DNA of 64,000 bases from Cohnella sp. OV330 (GTDB lineage Bacteria; Bacillota; Bacilli; Paenibacillales; Paenibacillaceae), in NCBI RefSeq assembly GCF_900112065.1, contig NZ_FOKE01000009.1, forward strand, positions 102,672 to 166,671, given 5' to 3'. Positions 41,375 to 51,104 of this stretch are shown in pieces. How positions within the stretch are numbered: the first letter of the stretch is position 1; every line of letters starts with the position of its first letter. The notes below the pieces were generated by a model. That model had not been told where the DNA came from, searched no databases, and saw only the letters and a list, made by a program, of their open reading frames with translations. A program made the translations under genes and the position numbers.

Positions 41375-44300
41375 ATGTATCGGAAGTTAAGCATGTACCT
41401 GCTTGCGGCGCTATTGGTGCTGCTGCCGGTATCGGCTGCGTTCGGCGGGGAGGCGCACGCGGCTTCTTCGTCGCGGATCGCGGTAATCAAGCAGCTGAGC
41501 GGGGACGTGCAGGTGCAGAAGGCCGGGGGCTCGAAGCAGTTCAAGGCGTTCGCCAAGCTGAGCCTGAACCAGGGGGACAAGCTGATCACGGGAAGCAAGG
41601 GATCGGCGGTGCTGCAGTTCGCGAACGGGACGTCGGAGGACGACAAGTTCACGGTCGGGGAGAACGCGACGCTGACGTTTTCGAAGCTGTCGGACAAAAA
41701 AGGCACGGTGACGAAAGTCAGCATGCTCAAAGGAACGGCCTGGGTGGACGTCAAATCGATCAAGAGCCAAGACGACGACTTCAAGCTGGAGACGCCGACG
41801 GCGATCATGGGCGTGCGCGGCACGGCGTTCTTCGCGCGAGTCAATCCGGCGACGGGCGGCACGAACACGGCGGTCATGTCGGGCGTCGTGCGGTTCACGT
41901 CCGAAAACGCGGAGAAGACGGGGAGCGGCAGCGGCGAGAGCTCCGGCGGTACCGGCTCGTCCGGCGCCAAGACGATCGATCTGTATCCGACGCAGCAGAT
42001 CTCGCTCGATCCGACGAGCGGCCCTGATCTGCGCGAGCTGACGACGCTCATCGACATTGAGGAGATCGTCAAAAACGCGTCGCCGGAAGTCATCGAGGCC
42101 ATCCTGCGAAGCAAGGCGAAGATCGACGAGGAGAACCGGCAGACGGTCGAAAAGTTCAAACAAACCGGCGTGCCGTCGGATCTGCAGCAGCAGCTGGAGC
42201 AGTTTATTCAGAATACGCAGGAACTGTTGGGCGTCATCGCGAAGCAGGCGATCGAGCAGAAGATGATCGAGGAGCAGTTGGTTAAAAAGATCGAGGAGCA
42301 GGAGAAGACGTCGTTCGGGTTGGACAAGGATCAACTGAGCCAGCTGAGCGATAAGGAAAAGGCCAAGCTGGAGAAGGCAAGGAAGCTGGCTGAGGAAGCA
42401 GCAAAGAAAAAAGCGGCCGAGGAAGCGGCAAAGCTGAAGGAACTGGCGGACAAGATCAATGCAGCAGCGCTGAAGGCAATCGAGGCGGCCAAGCTGGCGC
42501 AGGACGAAGCGAACCGGCTGGCGGCGGAGGCGGCGAAGCGCAAGGCGGAAGAAGAGCTGCTCAAGAAGCTGAACGAGCAGCAGAAGCAGCAGTACCAGCA
42601 GGACAAGACGAACAACCAGGGCGGATCGACTACCGCGCCGAATACGAACAACCTGCCGTCCAACGCCAACCTTGGCTCGCTGAGCATCTCGGGCGCGACG
42701 CTCAGCCCGTCGTTCAACGCAGCCGTCACCTCCTATCGGGCGAGCGTGACCAGCGACAAGACGAGCGTCATTGTAGGGGCGAGCGTGCAAGGAAGCGGCG
42801 CCTCGTTCACGGTCAACGGCCAAGCGCCGAGCGGCGGGCAGCGGACGGTTAGCCTCGCCTACGGCGATAACGAGATCACCGTTCTCGTGACGGCGCAGAA
42901 CGGCTCAACGCAAGCATACAAAGTGACGGTGACGCGTCAACTGCTGAACAATGTCAGCGTCGTTTTCGCAGGCCAGGAAGGCATCAACATCGATTTCAAC
43001 TCGACGAGCGCGCCGGCGCCGCTGTCCATTCCGAGCGGTTCGAGCAACCTGACGTTGGTGGTTCCCGTTATCGGACCGGAGATTGACATTGCGGTCAATG
43101 GCCAGAACGTCGAGCCGGAACCGATGTTCACGGCGGCGCGTACGATCCTTCCGGATCAGATCTCATGGCGGTATATCATCCCGCTGGCGAAAGCAGAGAA
43201 TGAGATCGAGATCAAAGCGACGATTGACGGCGTCGTCAAATCGTACAAGCTGCTTGCGACTCGTTCGATGCCGAGCGACGCGGCGGTTCAAAGCGTGACG
43301 GCTACGAGCGAGGACGGTACGGCGGCATACGAGGTCAGGGCATCCGGCGGCAACGCTTGGACGGTGAAGGTGCCCGCCGGTACGAATGCGATCAAGCTGA
43401 AGATCAACACGATAAGCGCATCGGCAAAGATACTGTTAGGCACCAACGAATATGCATCCGGCGCGGAGATTCCGTATACGATCATTAACACGACCGTCCA
43501 ATTCAAGGTGCGGGCTGCGGATGGGACGGTGCCTGATGTCATCAATTCCGTATCAATATCGCGCCTGCCGTCGTCCGACGCATCGCTTAGCGGGCTCGTG
43601 CTGTCGGACACTTCGTTGACGCCGTCGTTTAAGTCGGGGACGACGAACTATACAGCCAGCGTCGAAAATGCGGTCGACAGCATCACGGTGACGCCGACTG
43701 CCTCGAACGGCAATGCGACAGTCAAGGTCAATGACACGGCCGTGCAGAGCGGCAGCCAGAGCGAACCGATCTCGCTGAGTGTAGGAACCAACCAGATTAC
43801 GGTCGAGGTTGCTGCGCAAAATGGATCGAGACAGAAATATACGGTTATGGTAACGCGAGAAGCGCTGCCTCCAGCTAAGCTACCCGAGGGCGTAGAGAGC
43901 TGGACACTGGGTGACGGCGGGGTTCTCCAGCTTGACGAAGTGCAAGATCGGTATTACGGAGTTTACGCCAATGAGCAGCAGAGCGTCAGAATGACGATGA
44001 AATTCAACGGCGAGGGCTCCGTAAACCGTGCAGAATTGTACAGTGAGCTGGACGAAGAGTCGGCGGCGGCCGCTTGGAACGCGCAGGTTAGCGATCAACA
44101 AATCGCGCTCCATCCGGGCTACAATTACTTCCGGCTGGTTCTGTATGATGAAAACAATAACAGTACGAACATTCATCTTTCGATTATGAACGGGACGGGG
44201 ATCGTCCGCGGGCTTACGCAGTGGATCTCGTATGATTACGAGCGTCCGTTGGTATGGTATGCCGGACCGGAGGGCAGCAATGCCTTTTACGCGTATGCCA

Positions 44301-47300
44301 ACGATGAGAACCCCAGCGCTAGGCTAAGAATGAGTTTTTCCGATCCGGACGTTACCGATGTCGAGTTAAACGCCGCAGACCAGAATCCGCAGCAGACGAT
44401 CGAAAAGTCAGGCGAAAACGGTTATTACGATTTTAGCATCGGCGAACTAATGGAGGGCGACAATCCGTTTCAACTGACGGTCAAGCGCGGCGCACAGGAA
44501 GAGTCGTACATGCTACATCTAGTTCATGGCATGCCGGTTGGATTGCTACAAGCGGCGGGCGTATCGACTGCAGGTGAATTGGAGCAGCGCACAGCGATTG
44601 ACGAACCGAATCACTATCGCGTATATTCGCTCGTCAAGGCGTCCGAACGTTCGCCTATCTCCCTTGATTTCGAGTTAGAACCGGGATCTCATGGCTATAA
44701 ATTCTTGATCGATGGCGAGCCTCAAACGCTGCCTGCGGTACCCGTGCCAAACCTCTCGGCGACATTGCGTCTGGACGAGGAAAGCTATCATTTTGTCGAA
44801 ATCCAGTATATGACCCGTGCGGGAATCCCTGTTGTCTATCAATGGGTGATCTTCGCCGGGAGCGGCGAAAGTCCGGAAGAGGAGATAGAATACGCGGACA
44901 ACGATTTTTATTCGCGTCTGGAGGAAGCGGAGGACGGCACGCTGACGGGGCTATCCGGGAAAACGGCGGATGAGACTTCCGTTCCGATGGAGGCTGATAC
45001 TTACGATCCACAATTTGTGCTTCAGAACGACGAATCTTCATTAACGCTCGAACTGAAGACGCAGCATGCCTACAGCATTTTAGAAGTCGGTCTTAACGGA
45101 GAATCGCTAGATCTGGCGTCCGAGAATGGGAACTACACGGTTTCTAATTTGGCAGCCGGTCAAAATACGGTTGTCGTAACCGTATATGATCCCACGGGGC
45201 TCGGCTGGCAGCAGTACTTCGTCCACATCTGGCGGACGCCGCAAATTCAGGTGTGGGCCGCTGATGCGGATCATGAGACAGGAACGCCGCTGCGCACGTA
45301 CGATCTTTCTTATGACAAGGAATATCTGGGATCATTTAATCTGCCATCGAAGGATATCGGGGCGGTTCAAATTCGAGCGATCGTGCCGAATAACGGTTTG
45401 TACGTCAAGGTCGGTAACGATTATCAGTGGCTAAACGATGATGCGGAATGGAGCGACGATTACAGAGATATCTCGTCTGACGGACTCAGCCTATCGTTCG
45501 ATCTGCCTCGAGAGGGAGAGGGTTCGTATTCTTACGGGCTGACTGTATACCCTTATCCCACGCAGTCCGTTGATGATCTTCCTGGCGTGACGGCATGGGG
45601 AAATACTGTTAACGGGCAAACGGTTTACTGGGAACCGGAGTGGCTCAGCGGCGAAGAGGGAATTTATTATTTCCTCAAGCTGCCGAGCGCCTCCGAACCT
45701 ATCGAGAGCCGATTCCTTTTTTCGGGGGACGTAGTAAGCGCACGTCTAGAACAGCCGAACGAGGAAGAGCCTACTTATATTGCCGGGTACGAGGCAGATC
45801 CGGATCAACCGGAGCAAAATGCGATGGGCGCGACGCTACATCTTCAAGACGGCATGAACGAATTCAGTTTAAAGGTGCGGTTGACGGGAGAAGACTACGA
45901 ACGCACGGTTGCGCTAAAAGTGTGGTCCGGACCGGTTTCCAATCCAATCGAGGGTATCCATATCGCTTATATGGACGCCGGTCACGAGGACTCGCCAGCT
46001 GTCAGTGCATCGGACGCTAACACGTATACCGTCGTACCCAGCCTGCCGTACCAAGGTTTATACATGAACGTGGAATGGTTGCTGCCGGGTTACGATGTCT
46101 CCGCTTTCCGCGTAGAAGAAGACGGCGAGATGGCGCAGTTGATGCTGGAAGGCAACTTTTTGGCGGTCGTATTCAGCAACGACTTGGCGAGCGGCTGGAA
46201 TAAGATTGTATTCAAAGTGACGGATGCCGACGGCAATGAGGTGGGCAGCGATACTATCGTTTATGTATGGCAGCCGGAAGTTGTAGGGGAAGGCCCGTCT
46301 TCGCTTGACCTGGAATCCTTTAAATTGTACGCCGGCGATATGGCCTATTCGGTCGAGCCTAACGAGCAAGTATTCGGCAAATATTTTTATGAAGTGGACT
46401 TAACGGATCCGAATTTCCACTTTAACGTTAATGCGTCCGACGCTACGAGTAAGATAGAAGGGATCTACCAGCTCGGAGAAGACGGAACGAGGACGGAATT
46501 GTCTATCCCTGAAGGCGAGGATGACTACGCGTTTAACATCAACGAGGGCAACACGTTGGTCGTATCCGTCCAAGACGAGGAAGGGCGCAAGCTGGAACAT
46601 CGGATCGAAATTTTCGAGTCGCCGCCCGAGTTGACTGGAAGCATTCAATTTTATAATATTTCCAAGGGTTGGTCGGTGAACTTGGAGGCTGCTTCCCAGC
46701 ATGTTCGGTTGGACAGCAGCGACATCGTCGCAGGCGATCCGAATTACGCAGACTTTGCATTTAGTTTAAGTTCGGAAGCAGGTTCGGAAATTCATGTGTT
46801 CAGCGTAAATGGTGACGAGGATACGGAGATCCCAATTGACGAGCAGACGCAGCGATACCTTTACCATTTCACCGGTGACAGCCTTCGTTTGAAAATCGTA
46901 GTCTCATCCTTAGTATCACCGGCGGCCAGGACGTATGACGTGGACTTTACGCTTTATAACGGAGATACTTCTCTGACGGGACTCAGCACGAATATTTATT
47001 ACCCGTCCAAGGTCAGCGAGGATCGGTACGTCATTCTGGACGCTGAGGCGGCTACGGCGCTGAACGGTTTGAAGTTTTCCGTGAATTCGAAGTCAACGCC
47101 TACCATTCAAGTCAATGATTCTTCTAACGGCGTGACTTACAATGCTGGCACGTCATCTTATGACATAGCTCTAAGCCCAATTGACGCAGACGTGATTACG
47201 ATTAAGGTACTCGCCGAAGACGGATCGGAGAAAACGTATCGCATCGACGTGCCAAACGGCGCCAACAACGATCTTACGATAGGGAATATGACGGTAAATA

Positions 47301-47959
47301 CCGATCTATCCGGTTCGTCGTTAAACGTTGAGCCATACGTGATCGGTGGGATCGCAATATTTAATGTCGGAGCCGCGACAGGTTTGTCCTCCGCAGCAAC
47401 TTCATTTAAGGTGACGCCGAATCTCGCAACACTTCCTGAAGGGTCCGCGGTCATTGTGTCCACGGGATGGGATCAACAATTGATGGCGAATGAAGACGGT
47501 TCGTACACGATCGGTCGTCTGAATTACGGCTGGAACCTCGTTTACATGCGCGCCTTTGATCCAGAGACGGGCGAAGTGGGGCCGCGGCATCGGATAGAGG
47601 TATGGAAGACGGGCAGCATGGAACTATGGGGAACTGTCGAGAATGAAGAAGGGGGAGAGGAAGCGCAATTGCTGCAGACCTTCGACTCCCGTGACGGAAA
47701 CGAGTTCGAGTACCGCATTCCTATCGGTGCCCACGACTTGAAGCTGAAGCCGGTGATTAACGCGCCGAACATCTCCGTAGTCAACAATGAATACGCGAAT
47801 CCCATGTCTGACATCGTGTTGGCTCCTTTCGCGGACAAGGCGTTAAGTACGGCGTTTGAAGTGGGAGATCAGAATAAAAAAATTGCCCTGTTAATCACTC
47901 AAGAAGGTGCGCAGGGGTACTGGTTTACGTTAACGCTCCTCCCTCCTCTAACCGCTTAA
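41375..47959 (+). CDS. Giant secreted FecR-domain / cadherin-like surface protein (paralogue 2)
   Basis: The 2194-residue paralogue of the preceding gene has the same order: signal peptide (LLAALLVLLPVSAAFGGEAHA), FecR domain (about 38-175), coiled coil (about 240-412), cadherin-like sandwich (about 427-520). After residue ~630 it diverges. A second cadherin-like sandwich (about 729-828, LSDTSLTPSFKSGTTNYTAS) and a weaker one (about 1867-1965) lie among long beta-rich modules. Several of these end in a V-W signature (VHIWR, ALKVW, IVYVWQ, IEVWK). No wall-anchor motif is visible. ATG 41375 has GGAG eight bases upstream; the frame extends 5' to 41309 without a ribosome site. A strong terminator follows. 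Confidence 0.88.
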   Translation: MYRKLSMYLLAALLVLLPVSAAFGGEAHAASSSRIAVIKQLSGDVQVQKAGGSKQFKAFAKLSLNQGDKLITGSKGSAVLQFANGTSEDDKFTVGENATLTFSKLSDKKGTVTKVSMLKGTAWVDVKSIKSQDDDFKLETPTAIMGVRGTAFFARVNPATGGTNTAVMSGVVRFTSENAEKTGSGSGESSGGTGSSGAKTIDLYPTQQISLDPTSGPDLRELTTLIDIEEIVKNASPEVIEAILRSKAKIDEENRQTVEKFKQTGVPSDLQQQLEQFIQNTQELLGVIAKQAIEQKMIEEQLVKKIEEQEKTSFGLDKDQLSQLSDKEKAKLEKARKLAEEAAKKKAAEEAAKLKELADKINAAALKAIEAAKLAQDEANRLAAEAAKRKAEEELLKKLNEQQKQQYQQDKTNNQGGSTTAPNTNNLPSNANLGSLSISGATLSPSFNAAVTSYRASVTSDKTSVIVGASVQGSGASFTVNGQAPSGGQRTVSLAYGDNEITVLVTAQNGSTQAYKVTVTRQLLNNVSVVFAGQEGINIDFNSTSAPAPLSIPSGSSNLTLVVPVIGPEIDIAVNGQNVEPEPMFTAARTILPDQISWRYIIPLAKAENEIEIKATIDGVVKSYKLLATRSMPSDAAVQSVTATSEDGTAAYEVRASGGNAWTVKVPAGTNAIKLKINTISASAKILLGTNEYASGAEIPYTIINTTVQFKVRAADGTVPDVINSVSISRLPSSDASLSGLVLSDTSLTPSFKSGTTNYTASVENAVDSITVTPTASNGNATVKVNDTAVQSGSQSEPISLSVGTNQITVEVAAQNGSRQKYTVMVTREALPPAKLPEGVESWTLGDGGVLQLDEVQDRYYGVYANEQQSVRMTMKFNGEGSVNRAELYSELDEESAAAAWNAQVSDQQIALHPGYNYFRLVLYDENNNSTNIHLSIMNGTGIVRGLTQWISYDYERPLVWYAGPEGSNAFYAYANDENPSARLRMSFSDPDVTDVELNAADQNPQQTIEKSGENGYYDFSIGELMEGDNPFQLTVKRGAQEESYMLHLVHGMPVGLLQAAGVSTAGELEQRTAIDEPNHYRVYSLVKASERSPISLDFELEPGSHGYKFLIDGEPQTLPAVPVPNLSATLRLDEESYHFVEIQYMTRAGIPVVYQWVIFAGSGESPEEEIEYADNDFYSRLEEAEDGTLTGLSGKTADETSVPMEADTYDPQFVLQNDESSLTLELKTQHAYSILEVGLNGESLDLASENGNYTVSNLAAGQNTVVVTVYDPTGLGWQQYFVHIWRTPQIQVWAADADHETGTPLRTYDLSYDKEYLGSFNLPSKDIGAVQIRAIVPNNGLYVKVGNDYQWLNDDAEWSDDYRDISSDGLSLSFDLPREGEGSYSYGLTVYPYPTQSVDDLPGVTAWGNTVNGQTVYWEPEWLSGEEGIYYFLKLPSASEPIESRFLFSGDVVSARLEQPNEEEPTYIAGYEADPDQPEQNAMGATLHLQDGMNEFSLKVRLTGEDYERTVALKVWSGPVSNPIEGIHIAYMDAGHEDSPAVSASDANTYTVVPSLPYQGLYMNVEWLLPGYDVSAFRVEEDGEMAQLMLEGNFLAVVFSNDLASGWNKIVFKVTDADGNEVGSDTIVYVWQPEVVGEGPSSLDLESFKLYAGDMAYSVEPNEQVFGKYFYEVDLTDPNFHFNVNASDATSKIEGIYQLGEDGTRTELSIPEGEDDYAFNINEGNTLVVSVQDEEGRKLEHRIEIFESPPELTGSIQFYNISKGWSVNLEAASQHVRLDSSDIVAGDPNYADFAFSLSSEAGSEIHVFSVNGDEDTEIPIDEQTQRYLYHFTGDSLRLKIVVSSLVSPAARTYDVDFTLYNGDTSLTGLSTNIYYPSKVSEDRYVILDAEAATALNGLKFSVNSKSTPTIQVNDSSNGVTYNAGTSSYDIALSPIDADVITIKVLAEDGSEKTYRIDVPNGANNDLTIGNMTVNTDLSGSSLNVEPYVIGGIAIFNVGAATGLSSAATSFKVTPNLATLPEGSAVIVSTGWDQQLMANEDGSYTIGRLNYGWNLVYMRAFDPETGEVGPRHRIEVWKTGSMELWGTVENEEGGEEAQLLQTFDSRDGNEFEYRIPIGAHDLKLKPVINAPNISVVNNEYANPMSDIVLAPFADKALSTAFEVGDQNKKIALLITQEGAQGYWFTLTLLPPLTA

Positions 47960-47972
47960 CAATCAAAACATT

Positions 47973-48007
47973 GGCCGCTTCTGTTCAGACAGAGGCGGCC
48001 TTTTTTT
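47973..48007 (+). terminator. Intrinsic terminator of FecR paralogue 2
   Basis: GGCCGCTTCTG / CAGAGGCGGCC, an 11-bp stem with one G-U pair and a six-base loop, followed by seven T. Confidence 0.93.
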
Positions 48008-48414
48008 GTCCCCACCCATGACCTAAGTACTCTTTTTATCCCGAAAGAAGGAAAATGATGTCGAAAAATCGAATGTAATTAGGATATGAAAGCGACACGG
48101 TCTTGCAATGGGGGGGACGGTGCCGGGATTGGAGTGGTAGCCGACATCGATAGCGGTTGGATTATGAGAAAAAGATGAGACCGCGCGCTTCGAGCATTAA
48201 ATATTATTAACTTGATAGGGCATGCGAATGCATGAATAATGAATGAGCGATATATATTAGGCTGGATTCGCGAAGACATGGTACTGCTCGGCCTTATGTC
48301 CCGCCCACGGATTCGAGATACATATGTCGAATGACGGATAAGTGTTGGTTGAACGCCAATATGTGGGTATATACTCATAGCTTCAACTTACTGACAGGCA
48401 AGGGCGTGGCAATA
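48008..48414. other. 407-base A/T-richer leader of the subtilase gene
   Basis: No convincing coding frame is present. One promoter candidate, TTGATA-N17-AATAAT, lies at 48212-48240. If used, it leaves an untranslated leader of about 165 bases. I recognise no riboswitch consensus. Confidence 0.5.
48212..48240 (+). promoter_or_regulatory. Candidate sigma-A promoter of the subtilase gene
   Basis: TTGATA (48212-48217), 17 bases, then AATAAT (48235-48240). It is the best-spaced pair in the leader, but the -10 begins with A rather than T. Confidence 0.4.
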
Positions 48415-50583
48415 ATGGCAGCAGAACGAAAGGGGAAACGGCGTACGGTTCGTACGGCGGCTGCGGCCGTGCTTCTTGGCACGGCCTTGGCTGCGACCGG
48501 TTCCCTGGATTCGCGATTGACGGCAGGGGACGGGCCGATCGCGGCAGCCGAGGCGGCGAAGCTCGGCGCGAAGGCTCCCTCTGCGACGACGCAACAGGCT
48601 GAGCCCATGGGCAAGTCCGCTCGGACCTCTGCTTCACGCAAGCCGGTCGCCATCTCGGCGTTGTCCGACGCTTCGTTTCTACAGGAGACGGGCATCGCTG
48701 CTGCATGGAAATTGCTGAGGCGCGACGTGACCGGTACGATCGCCATCGTCGACACGGGGATCGATCTGAAGAACGCGGCGCTCCAGCCGTATTTGACCGA
48801 CGGCGTCAATCTGCTCGACGATGCCAAGCCCCCGCAGGACGACAATGGTCACGGCACGGCGGTGGCGGGCGTCATCGTCGCCGCGGCCGAAGCCGCGAAG
48901 GGCGCGAACGCGGAGGCGGCATGGAAGATGAAGCTGATGCCGGTTAAAGCGTTGGACGACAAGGGCGAGGGCGACGAGTCGCATTTGTCGGGCGGTATCC
49001 GGTATGCGATCGAGCATGGCGCGGACATCGTCGTGCTGTCCCTGGGGCTTCGCAGGGACGCGCCCGGCATGCGCAGCGTCATCGACCTGGCCGAGTCGAA
49101 GGGCGTGCTGCTCGTCGCCGCAACCGGCAACGACGCGGCCGATTTTGGCGAGCGCGCCGCCGTGCAGTACCCGGCCGCTTACCCGACCGTGATCGCTGTC
49201 GCGGGCGCGCAGGCTCGGCAAGGACAGATCAACTCGACGGGAGGACCCGAGGTGGATCTGTCCGCATCGTGGCAGGTCGATACGCTCGCGTTGGGCGGCG
49301 GACGCCTCGCTATGGAAGGGACGTCCATGGCTGCGCCGCAGGTCGCGGTCGTGGTCGCGATGCTGCGGGCCGCGCATCCCGATTGGAAGCCCGCATTCCT
49401 CCGCGAGACGCTTCGTCGAACAGCCGAGGATATCGGCGCCAAGGGCCGGGACGACGCGACAGGCTACGGTCTCGTTCGCACGGACCGCGCCCTGTCGGCC
49501 GCGCTCGCAGCGGACTGGCGCGAGCCAAACGGCGCGCAGCGGTCGGCTTCGCCTTTTCCCCCGGGCACGGAGGTTTATTCGGCGTGGGGCGGATCCCTCG
49601 ATACGGACTGGTACGCGGTCGAAGCGCATGAAGACGGCATCTTGTCCGTACGGATGCAGACGAACCTGTTTGACATCGGGCCTGCTGCGGTTAAATTGTC
49701 GCTATACCGGCCTGGCGCCGCCCATCCGATCGCCGTCCACGGCACGAGCGGGGGAGCGATGACTTGGAAGGTATCCAAGGGCAGATACTACCTGCGGGCG
49801 GATGGCTCGTCGAGATCGTCGCCGCTGCCCTACCGGCTCACCTCCGGCTTCAAGATGCTGCCCGATCGGACGGAGCCCGGCTCCGACCGGGATTCGGCGT
49901 ACGCAATCGAGCCACGAACGCAGACTTGGAGCGGAACGTTCGATCGCAAGGACGACGAGGATTGGACGACGGTCAAGCTCCCCCAAGCCGGTACCGTGAA
50001 GGTTACCGTCGAGACGGACACGACTCGCATCGATCCCGCGATCACGCTGCAGCGAGACGGGCAGGCCGAGGTTCGGACGGATACGAACGGTGACGGATTG
50101 CCGGAGACGGCAACGATGAAGAATGCGCCGGCAGGCAGATACTACATAGGGGTCAGCAATGCGGCCGCCGACGGAGCTCCACCCGTGATAGGGACCTATA
50201 CGGTCCGACTGGAATACATTACTACGTACGCGGATTTGGGCGAGCCGAACGGCGGTCCGCTGACGTCCGCCTCGCTCGCTCCCGGAGCGGCAGGCATCCT
50301 CAAAGGGTTGATATCGTCCAAGGAGGATGCGGATTGGTTCCGGTTCAAGACGGCGGGCGGACGCTATGAATGGAAGCTGGATGGCATACCGGAAGGCTCG
50401 ACGTTCAAGCTCGCGGTATACAGCAAGGAGTTGAAGCTGCTCGGCCAATGGTCCAGCAAGGCAAAAAATAGTTCCCTGAACGTCCTGCAAAAGCTGGCTG
50501 CCGGAACTTATTATGCCCGGATCACGGCCGATCGCGCGGATCGCTCCGCGTATTATCGCTTCGGCGTGATGAACGCCGATTGA
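48415..50583 (+). CDS. Secreted subtilisin-family (S8) serine protease with PPC-like C-terminal domains
   Basis: A 722-residue exported protease. The signal peptide is TAAAAVLLGTALAATGS. The catalytic triad is intact: D113 (IAIVDTGID), H146 (NGHGTAVAGV) and S304 (EGTSMAAPQ). The oxyanion residue is N239 (AATGNDA). After the catalytic domain (about 95-360) come two or three prepeptidase-C-terminal-like sandwiches (from about 370; ADLGEPNGGPLTSAS, DADWFRFKTAGGRYEWKL). ATG 48415 is chosen for the signal peptide right after it; the ribosome site (AAGGG) is weak. Its neighbours are the two giant surface proteins, which it might process; that is speculation. Confidence 0.9.
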   Translation: MAAERKGKRRTVRTAAAAVLLGTALAATGSLDSRLTAGDGPIAAAEAAKLGAKAPSATTQQAEPMGKSARTSASRKPVAISALSDASFLQETGIAAAWKLLRRDVTGTIAIVDTGIDLKNAALQPYLTDGVNLLDDAKPPQDDNGHGTAVAGVIVAAAEAAKGANAEAAWKMKLMPVKALDDKGEGDESHLSGGIRYAIEHGADIVVLSLGLRRDAPGMRSVIDLAESKGVLLVAATGNDAADFGERAAVQYPAAYPTVIAVAGAQARQGQINSTGGPEVDLSASWQVDTLALGGGRLAMEGTSMAAPQVAVVVAMLRAAHPDWKPAFLRETLRRTAEDIGAKGRDDATGYGLVRTDRALSAALAADWREPNGAQRSASPFPPGTEVYSAWGGSLDTDWYAVEAHEDGILSVRMQTNLFDIGPAAVKLSLYRPGAAHPIAVHGTSGGAMTWKVSKGRYYLRADGSSRSSPLPYRLTSGFKMLPDRTEPGSDRDSAYAIEPRTQTWSGTFDRKDDEDWTTVKLPQAGTVKVTVETDTTRIDPAITLQRDGQAEVRTDTNGDGLPETATMKNAPAGRYYIGVSNAAADGAPPVIGTYTVRLEYITTYADLGEPNGGPLTSASLAPGAAGILKGLISSKEDADWFRFKTAGGRYEWKLDGIPEGSTFKLAVYSKELKLLGQWSSKAKNSSLNVLQKLAAGTYYARITADRADRSAYYRFGVMNAD

Positions 50584-50623
50584 ACCGTATTGTAATCGCG
50601 GCCATAAGGAGCGTAATCGGCGA

Positions 50624-50875
50624 ATGAATTCGATTTACTATTCGATGGGCTGGGACAGCTTGTTCTCCATTTTTATCACGCTTGGCTTCATCGCCGTGGC
50701 GTGGGTTGTGCTCCAGGAGATCAAGTGGGAGCAATTTTTTCGCCATCCAAAAAGCCCGAGAGCGCGGCTCGCGCAGCTCTTCCTGGCGATCATCGCAGGA
50801 CGCCTTCTGGCCGGATTCGTACTGGATTATTGGAATTGGGCTTCGGCCCTGAAGAACCTGTTCAATTCGTCGTAG
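50624..50875 (+). CDS. ywzB: DUF1146 membrane protein (YwzB)
   Basis: An 83-residue protein with two hydrophobic helices (LFSIFITLGFIAVAWVVLQ and AQLFLAIIAGRLLAGFVLDYW). It matches DUF1146/YwzB, which sits just upstream of murA in Bacillus. The function is unknown. AAGGAGCG lies upstream of ATG 50624. This gene marks where the conserved order resumes after the 16-kb surface-protein insertion. Confidence 0.85.
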   Translation: MNSIYYSMGWDSLFSIFITLGFIAVAWVVLQEIKWEQFFRHPKSPRARLAQLFLAIIAGRLLAGFVLDYWNWASALKNLFNSS

Positions 50876-50994
50876 CGGCGTCTTTTCCGCATAACGTCGA
50901 ATCAAAATGACCACAATGGGTAATAAAGCAGAAACGAGTCGTCCGAAGTCGAAACTTGACGGATCATCGTTTCGAATTTGTCAAAAGATGCCGC

Positions 50995-51024
50995 TTGTAC
51001 CGAGCCGACGGACGGTGGTATGAT
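50995..51024 (+). promoter_or_regulatory. Sigma-A promoter of murA
   Basis: TTGTAC (50995-51000), 18 bases, then TATGAT (51019-51024), about 80 bases before murA. Confidence 0.6.
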
Positions 51025-51104
51025 GAAATTTGGGTTTTTTGGAGCCGGCCTCGGTGAAAGCACGGACTCCGAAAATGATTCTACACCCGCGGAGGGAACC
51101 ACCC

